64,000 nt of DNA from Leeuwenhoekiella palythoae (GCF_900130045.1 NZ_FQXT01000004.1:327276-391275), one strand, 5' to 3'. Positions 53,599-62,928 are shown, counted from the first letter of the stretch. Notes: generated by a model from the sequence alone, not told the origin. Program-made: numbers and translations.

Positions 53599-53982
53599 CT
53601 ATAAGGTCATCATCCATTTATGCTGAAGCTTTCTAAATTTGCGTATTTCGCGGCGTAAAATGCGTACAAAGTCTTTTCCGTTGCTTTCTGCACGCTCCAG
53701 CCGTTCACAAGTGCGATATAAACTAGAAGTCAGTCGTTCTATAGAAGCAGCTTGCTTTAGCCGGTCGTCTTGAAAAGCCATATTTTCAGCTTTTAAAATT
53801 TCAGGAGCCAGTGAGTCTGATTGACGTACAATATCTCCTGTAAAATACACATAGGGATCTTCGCTGCCATCTTTTTTAAGATGTGCAAGATCATAAACCA
53901 AATAGTTAGAAACCGAGCGCGAAAGTCTCAGAATTTCAATAGCTTGGTTATAAAGATGTGTATTTCTTGGTATATACGTCAT
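53599..53982 (-). CDS. Four-helix-bundle-like protein, short paralogue
   Basis: A 127-residue helical protein: LYNQAIEILRLSRSVSNYLV, DIVRQSDSLAPEILKAENMA and ILRREIRKFRKLQHKWMMTL. It shares with the previous gene the order helix-loop, D-x-x-x-(P) helix, Cys/charged helix and a C-terminal amphipathic helix, so the pair is a duplication. It lacks the acidic tail. It lies 91 bases upstream and is co-directional, and is divergent from the Lrp regulator. Function unknown. Confidence 0.65.
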   Translation of the reverse strand: MTYIPRNTHLYNQAIEILRLSRSVSNYLVYDLAHLKKDGSEDPYVYFTGDIVRQSDSLAPEILKAENMAFQDDRLKQAASIERLTSSLYRTCERLERAESNGKDFVRILRREIRKFRKLQHKWMMTL

Positions 53983-54096
53983 TGCTTTAATAGTCGTTCA
54001 AATTTAACGGTATTCTACAACTTATATATTTTGTATTTAAAGTGTAAGTTTGTATTTACTTTAATTTTTAAAGAAATACTTCTAATTTATTTAAAA

Positions 54097-54564
54097 ATGA
54101 ATATAGATTCCGTAAACTGGAAAATCCTTCAACTATTACAGCGTAATGCACGTATGAGCGTGAGCGCTATAGGCCGTGAAATTGGTATCACTTCGCCTGC
54201 CGTTGCAGAACGCATTCGTAAGATGGAAGACGCCGGGATACTCATTGGTTATAAGGCTGAAATCTCACATATAGAATCAGGTCATCAGCTTAAAGCGATC
54301 ATCACGCTGCGTGCATTTATGGGAAGGTTAAAGCCTTTTTTAGAAAAGGTACACGATTTTAGTGAAGTGCTCAATTGCTATCGCATCACGGGTAATGAAA
54401 ATATTTTTATGGAAGTGGTGCTTTTTGATCAATTCCATCTGGAAGAATTTATTGATAAATTGATTACCTACGGGGAAACCAAAACACACATAGTTCTTTC
54501 TACAGTGATCGAAAATGCACCCATAAGAACCCGCAAAGAAGACCGAAAGAAAAAATCAGAATAG
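54097..54564 (+). CDS. Lrp/AsnC-family transcriptional regulator
   Basis: A 155-residue regulator: N-terminal HTH (WKILQLLQRNARMSVSAIGR, EIGITSPAVAERIRKMEDAG) and C-terminal RAM/AsnC ligand domain (AIITLRAFMGRLKPFLEKVH, ITGNENIFMEVVLFDQFHLE). The frame can be opened at 53821, but the family start is the ATG at 54097. Family members bind amino acids and control metabolism or transport. Its 3' end overlaps the convergent transporter gene by nine bases. Targets unknown. Confidence 0.92.
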   Translation: MNIDSVNWKILQLLQRNARMSVSAIGREIGITSPAVAERIRKMEDAGILIGYKAEISHIESGHQLKAIITLRAFMGRLKPFLEKVHDFSEVLNCYRITGNENIFMEVVLFDQFHLEEFIDKLITYGETKTHIVLSTVIENAPIRTRKEDRKKKSE

Positions 54565-55770
54565 CGTACTCAAATACCACAAACTGAAAAGAATAAGCAA
54601 AACGATCGCAAACCAACTGAAATAATTGAGCAGTTTGCTAGGGCGGTGTTCTTTAGGTACTGCGCTGCTGTTCATCACCAGCACATTACTTATCGCAAAA
54701 AATGGAGCAGTCAAAAAAGAAAGTATGGTCGCAATTTGCACCAATGTTCCCATCTCGTTGGTTAAAAAGAACAGAATACCTACCGTGCCTAGAATGAGAA
54801 TCACGATCCAGATAAAATAACTGTGCTTTATCTTTTTATCAGTGATTAGGTCTAAGGTTTTTGCCATAGATCGGGGAGAAGCGTCCAGCGTTGTTAGCGT
54901 AGTGCTAAACATCGTAGTCAATGCTGCTATACCGATAAGATAAAATGCCCAATTACCTAAACTACCGGTGTACATATCTATCAATTGTTTGGCGAAAGCG
55001 ACGCCGCTGGAACTAAAGCTACTTCCGCTATGAAACATAATAAAGGTCCCCAGCGCAACAAAACAAGTGCCTACGATTATAGTGCCTAAAAAGCCAATAT
55101 TAAAATCAAAAACAGCGGATTTTGGAGTTATAGCTCCGCTTTTAGCTTTTTCCAAAGACCATAAGGAATGCCAAATAGAAATATCTAAAGGTGCCGGCAT
55201 CCAACCCATGAAGGCAATCAGGAATGCAATTCCTACTGAATCTTTAGGGAGTATTTGAGTCAGGCTAACTGCTTCAGATGTTTGTGAGCCTGCCATAAAT
55301 GCCGCAGCTAGTGTGCTGATCGTAAGTGTGATCACAATGACTTTCATTAAACGATCTAAGAGATTGTAGCGCCCAATAAGGAGTATCACGGCGCAGATTG
55401 CGGTAATGATCAAAGACCAGATTGTGATATCCCAGTTCACATCAAAGATATAGGTAGCAATACCTGCGGTTACGATGGTTACCGCGGTTTGAATTGTAAA
55501 AATGGTAAGCAGATTAATACAGAAGTATAGTATTAAAACAGCTTTACCCAGACGTTTGTAACCGTCAAGCAAACTCTGACCGGTAGCGGCCGCATAGCGT
55601 GGACCAAATTGAAAAAACGGATATTTAATCACGTGAATTAGCACTAATGCCCAGACCAGGCCAAAGCCATAATCAGCTCCCGCACGGGTAGATTGTACGA
55701 GGTGTGATACGCCAATGGCAGCACCGGCAAACAAAAGGCCGGGACCCAACTGTCTAAAAAAGTGCTTCAT
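54556..55770 (-). CDS. Nramp-family divalent metal transporter, atypical metal-site motifs
   Basis: A 404-residue integral membrane protein of about 11 helices with the Nramp fold. In helix 1, the canonical DPGN is replaced by GAAIGVSHLVQSTRAG, and in helix 6 the MPH motif by MGWMPAPLD. These two motifs bind the metal in classical MntH-type transporters, so this member probably carries a different ion or substrate. Such atypical Nramp-related proteins are found in many Bacteroidota. It overlaps the Lrp gene end by nine bases and lies 6 bases after the sigma factor gene. Confidence 0.8.
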   Translation of the reverse strand: MKHFFRQLGPGLLFAGAAIGVSHLVQSTRAGADYGFGLVWALVLIHVIKYPFFQFGPRYAAATGQSLLDGYKRLGKAVLILYFCINLLTIFTIQTAVTIVTAGIATYIFDVNWDITIWSLIITAICAVILLIGRYNLLDRLMKVIVITLTISTLAAAFMAGSQTSEAVSLTQILPKDSVGIAFLIAFMGWMPAPLDISIWHSLWSLEKAKSGAITPKSAVFDFNIGFLGTIIVGTCFVALGTFIMFHSGSSFSSSGVAFAKQLIDMYTGSLGNWAFYLIGIAALTTMFSTTLTTLDASPRSMAKTLDLITDKKIKHSYFIWIVILILGTVGILFFLTNEMGTLVQIATILSFLTAPFFAISNVLVMNSSAVPKEHRPSKLLNYFSWFAIVLLILFSLWYLSTLF

Positions 55771-55776
55771 GAGTAC

Positions 55777-56334
55777 TTAATGCTCTTTTTCGATCAAGTC
55801 TGAAAGAAGGCGGCGAGCTCGCAATAATTTGACCTTCACATTGCTCATAGGCTCATTTAAGGTTTGCGCCATTTCTTTGTAACTCATCTCTTGAAAGTAG
55901 CGCAAATTTATCATTTCTTGATAATGCGGTTTAAGTTTTTTAATGTGCCCCTTCAGTTCAGAAAGACTTTGTTCTGTGATGAGCGCATCTTCGGCAGTAG
56001 GATTGTCGTCAGCTACTTTATTTACTTTTTCATCTTTACTGAAATGCCGCTGCCTGCTGTTTTCTTTCCGAAGCAAATCAATATGAAGATTTTTAGAGAT
56101 CGTAATAAGCCACGTACTGAATTTATACGTACTGTCGTAAGACTCCAGTTGGTTAAACGCTTTGGCAAAAGTTTGAATGGTGATTTCTTCCGCCTTAAAA
56201 TCATCCTGCGTTCGCTCTAGCTGAAAACGGTAAACCATATTCCAATAAGTGTTCAGCAGGTAATTAAAAGCGCTCTGACTGCCACTCTTAGCCTGTGTGA
56301 TTTTATGATTTACGATGTCTTGATTTACTTCCAA
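55777..56334 (-). CDS. ECF RNA polymerase sigma factor
   Basis: A 185-residue sigma-70 family factor of normal ECF size. Region 2: AFNYLLNTYWNMVYRFQLER, then DDFKAEEITIQTFAKAFNQL. Region 4 HTH: PHYQEMINLRYFQEMSYKEM, then AQTLNEPMSNVKVKLLRARR. It has no adjacent FecR/anti-sigma gene. The start overlaps the glycosyltransferase end by ten bases, so they are coupled. It lacks the extra C-terminal HTH module seen in the dCas12f-linked sigma factor and serves here as a good comparison. Confidence 0.93.
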   Translation of the reverse strand: MEVNQDIVNHKITQAKSGSQSAFNYLLNTYWNMVYRFQLERTQDDFKAEEITIQTFAKAFNQLESYDSTYKFSTWLITISKNLHIDLLRKENSRQRHFSKDEKVNKVADDNPTAEDALITEQSLSELKGHIKKLKPHYQEMINLRYFQEMSYKEMAQTLNEPMSNVKVKLLRARRLLSDLIEKEH

Positions 56335-57434
56335 CGGCGGGGTTTTACCAGAGAGTTTGATATAAAGATAAGCATTTGCAGACTCACTAAAAACGGTTCT
56401 AACAAGAGGATAAAAGGGATTAAATCGCGCTCCTGAAGTTTTTTAGCGGTGGTTGCATATATGCCCCAAACATACAACTCCCGCACAACAAATAAACACA
56501 AGATTATATAAAAATGTGCAGTGGCAGTGAGTGCGGCTCCTAAAAAGAATAAAAAGAATAGCACTTGAGAGCAGTAAAAAAGCGCGAGCTGTACTTGATG
56601 TTTTGCTTGATATAAGTGCGCTATGCCAACGTGTCTTCTCTTCTGAATAAACCAACTTTTCCAAGTGGTTTTGGGTTGTGAGATCGTAAAAGCTTTCGGA
56701 TTTATGCAGAGTGCTACATTGGTAGGCGTCGCATTTTGATTAACAAAAAGGTCGTCATCTCCCGGTTTGACGTGCTTATGGGCTTCAAAGCCGCCGCTCG
56801 TAGTAAAAAGAGTTTTAGTATACGCTAGATTTCTACCAACGCCCATATAGGTATTCTTGTGCAGGGCGTATGCAAAATATTGCAAAGCAGTCAACAAGGT
56901 TTCAAATCTGATCAATTTGTTTAAAAAAGAATTCTTCAATTTGAGATAGGCACCATAACCCAAAACAATTTCAGCATTAGGCATAAAAGCTGAGTGCATT
57001 GATCTCAACCAGTGTTTTGAAGCCGGAATGCAATCTGCGTCTGTAAATACGAGACGGTCATATTGCGCCAAAGAAACAGCTGCTGTGATTCCTGCTTTTT
57101 TACCGGTTTGCTCTGTTAGATTAAGGAATTTAAAATTATGGTGTTTTTGATCAAATTCACGCAGAAGTTCTAAACTTTCATCAGTAGAATGGTCGTTTAC
57201 TACCAGAATTTCAAAAACAGAAAAGTCCTGCTCCAGTAACTTTGGGATAAGCATTCTTAGGTTGTTGATCTCGTTCTGAGCACAAACAATTACAGAAATA
57301 CCTTCTTCTTCAGGATTCGTTTGAATGGACCGCTGTGGTCTAAAAGGGAAAATTGAAAAATATGCGAAGTAACTTATGTTGACAATGCCAATGGCTACAA
57401 ACGCATAAAAGAAAAGTGGGCTTAGCGCAACCAA
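56325..57434 (-). CDS. Family 2 glycosyltransferase, membrane bound
   Basis: A 369-residue membrane glycosyltransferase of GT-A fold. The nucleotide-sugar site is in ISVIVCAQNEINNLRMLIPK, the metal-binding pattern in LVFTDADCIPASKHW, and the acceptor-region QxxRR-like motif in FIQKRRHVG. Three hydrophobic segments at the N-terminus and in the last 80 residues anchor it. Likely transfers a sugar in envelope glycan or glycolipid synthesis; the specific sugar is unknown. Twelve bases separate it from the small membrane protein upstream. Confidence 0.9.
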   Translation of the reverse strand: MVALSPLFFYAFVAIGIVNISYFAYFSIFPFRPQRSIQTNPEEEGISVIVCAQNEINNLRMLIPKLLEQDFSVFEILVVNDHSTDESLELLREFDQKHHNFKFLNLTEQTGKKAGITAAVSLAQYDRLVFTDADCIPASKHWLRSMHSAFMPNAEIVLGYGAYLKLKNSFLNKLIRFETLLTALQYFAYALHKNTYMGVGRNLAYTKTLFTTSGGFEAHKHVKPGDDDLFVNQNATPTNVALCINPKAFTISQPKTTWKSWFIQKRRHVGIAHLYQAKHQVQLALFYCSQVLFFLFFLGAALTATAHFYIILCLFVVRELYVWGIYATTAKKLQERDLIPFILLLEPFLVSLQMLIFISNSLVKPRRWK

Positions 57435-57445
57435 GCCGGTGAAGA

Positions 57446-57649
57446 TTAAGATGCTTTACTGGTAGAGCAGTCGCCTATTTCGTCTGGCATTTTACCACAC
57501 ATCCCGCAGGCTTCACCACTTTTATTTAAATATGGGTTCTGACTTGCGCAGGTTCCGGCAAATTTACCATCTTTTTTCGCCCAGATTTTAATAGCAATTC
57601 CGGCAAATGCAAGTCCTAATAAAAGTAATGTGATTAATAGCAGTTTCAT
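57446..57649 (-). CDS. Small membrane or secreted cysteine-rich protein
   Basis: A 67-residue protein with one hydrophobic helix (LLLITLLLLGLAFAGIAIKI) and a short cysteine-containing tail (GTCASQNPYLN, EACGMCGKMPDEIGDCS). It matches the small membrane proteins found beside glycosyltransferases in flavobacteria, but no function is known. The five cysteines could bind metal or form disulfides. It is the first gene of the unit with the glycosyltransferase and the ECF factor. Confidence 0.7.
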   Translation of the reverse strand: MKLLLITLLLLGLAFAGIAIKIWAKKDGKFAGTCASQNPYLNKSGEACGMCGKMPDEIGDCSTSKAS

Positions 57650-57834
57650 AACTCAAAATATATGATGCAAAGATACAAAATGAAGCTTTGAGCCCCAAGT
57701 TATAGCTTTGTCGTAAAGCGTTAATATTTCTAACATATCCCCGGTTTATTTAACTAAAGATTAGTAGCGCAGCCGTTTAAGTGCTTGATATTCTGTTTAA
57801 TTTGGCTTCTACATTAACCATAAATAAAATGATT

Positions 57835-58473
57835 ATGAAATTCAATAAGTTAATTATAGCTCTTGCAGTAAGCACCGGTGTTTTAGTTTCTTGTAATGAC
57901 GGAAAAAAGAATGAAGAAGAAATAAGACTAGAGGAGCAGGAGATGCAAACCGCTGAAGCTGATAAAGCCGCGAAGGAAGCAGAAGAAGCAGAAATGAAAG
58001 CACAACAGATGAAGGAAGAAGCGCGTGCAAACAGTATTGCTTCAAAAGCGATGGCGGCAGAAGAATTAGATACCTTAGTTCTTGCTTTGAAGGCAGCAGG
58101 TTTATCTGAAATGTTGATGGCAGAAGGAGAGTATACCGTTTTTGCTCCTACAGATTACGCTTTTTCTCAATTGAAAAAAGGTACGCTTGAAGATTTGACC
58201 AAAGCTGAAAACAAAGAACAGCTAGTAAGTGTGCTGCAATACCACGTAATCTCAGGAATTATGAGATCTGAAGACCTTGGTAAAGCGATAGATGCCGGCA
58301 ACGGAAAGGCTAAAATTCAAACAGTAAAGGGTGAGGAACTCACCATAATGCGCGATGGAGATCAAATTGTGATCAGAGACGGAAAAGGTAAAAAAGCCCA
58401 AATCGTCCTAGGAAATATCGAAGCATCAAATGGTGTGGTACACGAAGTAAATAAAGTATTGATGTCTAAGTAA
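57835..58473 (+). CDS. Fasciclin-domain lipoprotein
   Basis: A 212-residue lipoprotein: lipobox LVSC at about residue 20, a charged coiled segment (EEEIRLEEQEMQTAEADKAA, rich in Glu and Lys), then one FAS1 domain from about residue 90 (LDTLVLALKAAGLSEMLMAE, YTVFAPTDYAFSQL, then NGVVHEVNKVLM). FAS1 domains mediate adhesion. ATG at 57835 gives the lipoprotein signal; ATG 57829 and an upstream GTG extend it without benefit. The coiled linker probably projects the domain from the envelope. Confidence 0.9.
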   Translation: MKFNKLIIALAVSTGVLVSCNDGKKNEEEIRLEEQEMQTAEADKAAKEAEEAEMKAQQMKEEARANSIASKAMAAEELDTLVLALKAAGLSEMLMAEGEYTVFAPTDYAFSQLKKGTLEDLTKAENKEQLVSVLQYHVISGIMRSEDLGKAIDAGNGKAKIQTVKGEELTIMRDGDQIVIRDGKGKKAQIVLGNIEASNGVVHEVNKVLMSK

Positions 58474-58494
58474 GTTGATACACTCATAAAAATA

Positions 58495-58521
58495 AAAACC
58501 CCGCTTTTCAGTGGGGTTTTT
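58495..58521. terminator. Bidirectional terminator
   Basis: AAACCCCGC-TTTTCA-GTGGGGTTT with one G-U pair and flanking A and T runs, between the fasciclin gene and the convergent murB. Confidence 0.86.
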
Positions 58522-58526
58522 ATTTT

Positions 58527-59543
58527 TTACTCAATAATATTGACTTCGGGCTGAATCTCAATTCCAAATTGCTGATGGACTTCCTTCTGAATTCGCAGCG
58601 CCAAATCCCAGATTTCGTCGCCGCTGGCATTACCATAATTTACGAGAACCAAAGCTTGATTTTTATGAACGCCGGCATCGCCAAAACGCTTTCCTTTAAA
58701 ACCGGCTTGCTCAATAAGCCAACCCGCAGGAATTTTGACTTCTGCTTCAGAAACAGGGTAAAAAGGCATTTCAGGATATTTCTGCTGTATGGTCTCAAAA
58801 ATAGTTTTAGGTACTACCGGGTTTTTAAAGAAACTTCCGCTGTTACCCAATTTTTTAGGATCAGGAAGTTTTGATGACCTGATGGCAATAACGGCTTGAG
58901 CGATATCTTTTATCGAAGGATCACTGATTTCCTTTTCATTCAAAACCTGTTGAATTGCTCCGTAGCCGGTATGCAATTGGTGCTTGTTTTTATCCAATTG
59001 AAAAGTTACTGAAGTAATAACATATTGATCTTTCAACTCATTCTTAAAAACCGAATCTCTATACCCAAAACAACAGTCTTTAAGCGAGAAGGTCTTTTGT
59101 TCTAAAGTCGTTCTGTGAATCGCCGTGCAACTGTAAAAATGATCTTTAAGTTCAACCCCATAAGCACCAATGTTTTGAACTGGCGCTGTACCCACATTTC
59201 CGGGAATTAATGCCATATTCTCGACCCCGCCATAACCGTGGTTCACACAATACATCACAAACTCGTGCCAGTTTTCGCCGCAGGCAACTTCCAGCCAAAT
59301 ATTGTCAGCAGTTTCCTTAACCGTTTTAATTCCTTTGAGCGCAACGTGGATTACTAAAGCATTTACATCACTTTTCAACAGCATATTGCTTCCGCCGCCT
59401 AAAATAAATTTTTCAGGATAAGCTTCTAAGTGCAACGCTTCTTTGAGCATTGCAATATCAGTAACCGAAATAAACGCTTTCGCCTTTGCTGAAATGCCAA
59501 AGGTGTTATACGGCTTTAAAGATGCATTATGAGTAATTTGCAT
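58527..59543 (-). CDS. murB: UDP-N-acetylenolpyruvoylglucosamine reductase
   Basis: A 338-residue FAD enzyme that makes UDP-MurNAc for peptidoglycan, full length for the type I family. The FAD-binding PP-loop is ILGGGSNMLL, the substrate region includes NIGAYGVELKD, and the catalytic serine is in GNSGSFFKNPVVP (about residue 237). The C-terminus PEVNIIE is also conserved. It shares a boundary with the aminotransferase upstream, with no gap between stop and start. Core gene. Confidence 0.97.
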   Translation of the reverse strand: MQITHNASLKPYNTFGISAKAKAFISVTDIAMLKEALHLEAYPEKFILGGGSNMLLKSDVNALVIHVALKGIKTVKETADNIWLEVACGENWHEFVMYCVNHGYGGVENMALIPGNVGTAPVQNIGAYGVELKDHFYSCTAIHRTTLEQKTFSLKDCCFGYRDSVFKNELKDQYVITSVTFQLDKNKHQLHTGYGAIQQVLNEKEISDPSIKDIAQAVIAIRSSKLPDPKKLGNSGSFFKNPVVPKTIFETIQQKYPEMPFYPVSEAEVKIPAGWLIEQAGFKGKRFGDAGVHKNQALVLVNYGNASGDEIWDLALRIQKEVHQQFGIEIQPEVNIIE

Positions 59544-60734
59544 TTAGTCTTTATACTGGCTTAGAGCTTCTTTTAAAAGTTCTACAGCTTCAATCAAATC
59601 TTCTTTTTTAAGTACGTAAGCGATTCGCACCTGATTTAAGCCTTCGCCGGGAGTAGAATAAAAACCTGCTGCAGGCGCTACCATTACTGTTTTTTTGTTG
59701 ACCTCAAAAGACTCTAAAAGCCACTGCGCAAAATCATCAGAATTTTTTACAGGAAGCTCGGCAATACAGTAAAATGCACCTTTAGGCTTAGCAACACGCA
59801 CACCGGGAATGGCTTCTAATCCTGCAACTAGGGTATCTCTACGATCAACATATTCTGAAATTACTTCGTCAAAATAAGACTGCGGAGTGTCAAGAGCAGC
59901 TTCACTCGCAATTTGAGCAAGTGTAGGCGGACTCAAACGCGCCTGAGCGAACTTCATCGCTGTAGCCATAAGTTCTTTGTTGCGGCTTACGATGCATCCT
60001 ATTCGCGCACCACACATAGAAAAACGCTTAGAAACCGAGTCGATCATAATCGTATGCTCGTCAATCTCACGCTGATTTAAAACAGAATTATGTTGCAATC
60101 CGTCATAAGCAAACTCGCGGTAAACTTCGTCTGCTATTAAAAACAGGTCGTGTTTTTTTACCAATTCAGAAAGTTGGTCGAGTTCGTCTTTACTATACAG
60201 GTAACCAGTAGGATTTCCCGGGTTACAAATGATGATCGCTTTAGTTTTAGCAGTGATCTGTTTTTCAAACTCAGCGATAGGAGGTAGTGCAAAACCGCTT
60301 TCAAATGATGAAATTACCGGTTTTACAGTCACTCCAGAAGCGGTAGCAAAACCGTTGTAGTTGGCGTAAAAAGGCTCAGGAATGATAACCTCGTCTCCAG
60401 GGTCTGTAATACTTCCCATTGCAAATAAGAGGGCTTCAGATCCTCCGGTGGTAATGATGATATCATTTGCATCCATCTCGATGCCTTGTTTACCGTAATA
60501 AGCAGCTAATTTTTGGCGATAGCTTAAAAATCCTGCCGAATGACTGTAGGACAACACCTCGATATTGGCCTCTTTTACTGCATTAAGTGCAGGTTGGGGC
60601 GTTTGAATATCAGGTTGGCCAATATTGAGTTGGTGAATTTGGACCCCTCTGGCTTCTGCTGCTTCAGCAAAGGGTACAAGTTTTCTTATAGGAGATTGTG
60701 GCATTAATTGCCCTTTTTGCGATAACTGCGGCAT
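59544..60734 (-). CDS. Class I/II pyridoxal-phosphate aminotransferase
   Basis: A 396-residue fold-type I aminotransferase. The PLP lysine is in SVSKRFSMCGARIG (about residue 237), the cofactor-binding Asp/Tyr region is LIADEVYREFAYDG, and the NPGNPTGYLYSKDEL motif is present. It resembles aspartate/aromatic aminotransferases of the AspC-like group; which amino acid it uses cannot be told. The gene abuts murB and both are on the minus strand, so they are probably co-transcribed. Confidence 0.9.
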   Translation of the reverse strand: MPQLSQKGQLMPQSPIRKLVPFAEAAEARGVQIHQLNIGQPDIQTPQPALNAVKEANIEVLSYSHSAGFLSYRQKLAAYYGKQGIEMDANDIIITTGGSEALLFAMGSITDPGDEVIIPEPFYANYNGFATASGVTVKPVISSFESGFALPPIAEFEKQITAKTKAIIICNPGNPTGYLYSKDELDQLSELVKKHDLFLIADEVYREFAYDGLQHNSVLNQREIDEHTIMIDSVSKRFSMCGARIGCIVSRNKELMATAMKFAQARLSPPTLAQIASEAALDTPQSYFDEVISEYVDRRDTLVAGLEAIPGVRVAKPKGAFYCIAELPVKNSDDFAQWLLESFEVNKKTVMVAPAAGFYSTPGEGLNQVRIAYVLKKEDLIEAVELLKEALSQYKD

Positions 60735-60846
60735 GTCATTTAATTTAGTCTGTAAAGTTGCAAATTAAAAACGAGAAAAAAATTTAAAGAATGAACTAGC
60801 ATAAATCCGTATTAATTACTAAATTAACAGTAATTGTACGTTAATT

Positions 60847-62199
60847 ATGCGTTATGTTTATTTAATACCGGTACTGTTTATTTATATGATAAATTTTGAG
60901 GGTTTTCCTCAGGGTGCATTTCTTTTGCCTGATGGTAAAAATCATATAAAAATAAAAGCTGATGTTGTAAATAATCTAATGATCATTCCTGTGCAGGTCA
61001 ATGGTGTTGAATTGTCTTTTTTGCTCGATACTGGTGTGCGTTCTACAATTCTTTTTGATGCCGAAGCAGATTACCCATTAAAGCTGAATAATAAATCTAC
61101 GGTCTGGCTACGCGGTTCTGGGGATGGTGAGCCTAGTAAGGCGATAAAATCAACTCAGAATATTATAAATATTGGAGCTTCGGCGGCGATCAATCAAACG
61201 GTTTATTACATTCCGGATAGCGCCCAAAATTTCTCGCCCCGACTTGGATTTCCCGTACACGGGATCATTGGGTATGCGCTTCTAAAAGACCTTTGTGTAG
61301 AGCTCAATTATCAGCGCGGCTTCATAAAACTATATGATCCTGAATATTTTCGCTCAAAGAAATTTCGATCCTTTACTGCGTTAAATTTCGAACTTAAAGA
61401 AGGAAAACCCTATCTAAATATTGGTCTGAATCAAAATGAAAAGGATTTCAGGGCAAAGCTTTTGCTCGATTCGGGTAGTGGCGACGCGTTGTGGTTGTTT
61501 CATAATACCCACGAAGATATTGCCGTTTCGGAGAATGCTTTTAAAGATCATTTGGGTTTGGGACTTAATGGGGAGGTAACAGGATATCGATCTAGAATAA
61601 ACAGACTTTCCTTAGGCGATTATGAGTTAGATAAGGTGAATGTCGCTTATCCTGATGATCAATCCTTAACGTATTTAAATGGAATGAATTTTAGGAATGG
61701 AAGCATTGGTGCATCGGTGTTGCGAAGATTTACGGTATACCTTGACTATGGTAAGAAAAAGCTGTTTTTGCGAAAAAATCGCTACTTTGATGAGCCCTTT
61801 AGATACAACCGAAGCGGGCTGGTCGTAGAGCATACAGGTTTTGAGTTGGTGGCTGATATTGATTACGGAATAGCAAAATCGAGAACCATAACCACTGCAG
61901 ATGGCAGTACCCGAAGTGTTTTTCTAGAAACAAATGTCGTGCAGTTTCCGCAATTGCGATTAAAACCCAATTTTGAGATTGCAGCAATTCGGGAGGATTC
62001 TCCGGGAGCTGATGCGGGATTGGTAGTAGGCGATAAGCTACTGAAGATTAATGGTCGCGATGTGCGTAAATTAGAGCTGAGCGATATTACTAAACACTTT
62101 TTTAAAGATGAGGGAGCAGTCTTACGTCTAAGAATTGAGCGTAATGGCGTTGAATTTAATAGGAGACTGAAATTAAAAAAGCTACTAGTAGATGAGTAA
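60847..62199 (+). CDS. Retropepsin-like aspartyl protease with C-terminal PDZ domain
   Basis: A 450-residue protein that starts with a signal-like hydrophobic segment (YLIPVLFIYMINFEGFPQGA). Two retropepsin-like half-sites are visible, FLLDTGVRSTILF (about residue 60) and LLLDSGSGDALWLF (about residue 209), and a PDZ domain occupies about 375-440 (AAIREDSPGADAGLVVGDKL). The two Asp-Ser/Thr-Gly motifs could act as a pair within one chain, in contrast to dimeric retropepsins. Probably an exported protease or peptide-binding protein. It stands alone. Confidence 0.83.
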   Translation: MRYVYLIPVLFIYMINFEGFPQGAFLLPDGKNHIKIKADVVNNLMIIPVQVNGVELSFLLDTGVRSTILFDAEADYPLKLNNKSTVWLRGSGDGEPSKAIKSTQNIINIGASAAINQTVYYIPDSAQNFSPRLGFPVHGIIGYALLKDLCVELNYQRGFIKLYDPEYFRSKKFRSFTALNFELKEGKPYLNIGLNQNEKDFRAKLLLDSGSGDALWLFHNTHEDIAVSENAFKDHLGLGLNGEVTGYRSRINRLSLGDYELDKVNVAYPDDQSLTYLNGMNFRNGSIGASVLRRFTVYLDYGKKKLFLRKNRYFDEPFRYNRSGLVVEHTGFELVADIDYGIAKSRTITTADGSTRSVFLETNVVQFPQLRLKPNFEIAAIREDSPGADAGLVVGDKLLKINGRDVRKLELSDITKHFFKDEGAVLRLRIERNGVEFNRRLKLKKLLVDE

Positions 62200-62333
62200 A
62201 TTGCTTCAAGATTTTAAATCGATTGACTTCATAAGATGCCGATTTAAGAGGCACTAAATGGAAGCAAATTTTCAATTTAGAAGTATCTTGATAGTCATTG
62301 GGACAGTGTGTTAAACCTATCTACGAGCCAATA

Positions 62334-62359
62334 AAAAAAGCGACCATTAGGTCGCTTTT
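62334..62359. terminator. Bidirectional terminator
   Basis: AAAAGCGACC-ATTA-GGTCGCTTTT, a perfect 10-bp stem with T-runs, between the protease gene and the convergent DUF1573 gene. Confidence 0.87.
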
Positions 62360-62380
62360 GCTTTAATATATTTTCCGGTT

Positions 62381-62767
62381 TTAATTGGTTGCCGGTAATA
62401 AGGTTCCCTTGATTTTTAAGGTATACGGTTCTGCCGAAGCATTAGTATATACCGTAATGGTTTTGCGTATTGGTCCGGGAGAGCGGTTGGTGTCATATTT
62501 TACTTTGATCACGCCGGTATCGCCGGGAGCAATAGGATCTTTAGGTGGGCTAGGTACTGTACAGCCGCAAGTAGAGTAGGCTTTAGAAATTACTAGCGGG
62601 GCATCACCGGTATTTGTAAATTTAAATTCACGGGTGCCATCACCTCCGTGTGCAACGTCACCATAATCGATTACGTCAGTTTCAAAAGTAATTGCAGCTT
62701 TCTTATCCTGAGCTTGCAGGCCTAAAGTCATTAGACCAACAGCAAGAATCAAAACAATTTTTTTCAT
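62381..62767 (-). CDS. DUF1573 exported protein
   Basis: A 128-residue protein with signal peptide (MKKIVLILAVGLMTLGLQAQ) and one Ig-like DUF1573 domain: VIDYGDVAHGGDGTREFKFT, STCGCTVPSPPKDPIAPGDT with the conserved Cys-Gly-Cys, and TVYTNASAEPYTLKIKGTLL. The family is widespread in Bacteroidota and exported; no enzymatic role is known. The Cys-Gly-Cys loop could bind metal. Its upstream region faces valS. Confidence 0.92.
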   Translation of the reverse strand: MKKIVLILAVGLMTLGLQAQDKKAAITFETDVIDYGDVAHGGDGTREFKFTNTGDAPLVISKAYSTCGCTVPSPPKDPIAPGDTGVIKVKYDTNRSPGPIRKTITVYTNASAEPYTLKIKGTLLPATN

Positions 62768-62928
62768 AATTCTAAGTGTTAATGAGATATAAAAGTAAGC
62801 TTATTCTCAAGTATGTGCAAAAAGTAGCTGTTATTTAATTAAATCTTAAGCTATTTCTTACAATATAACTTTTCGAAAACCCTACGTTTTAATCCGTCGG
62901 ATTTTTTCAGAATACTTACTATTATAAG

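Noticed and set aside
55230-55250. Second partial match to the candidate guide (AATCTTTAGGGAG)
   Set aside because: It needs a gap, is shorter, and lies inside the transporter coding region; it shows that short matches of this type occur by chance.
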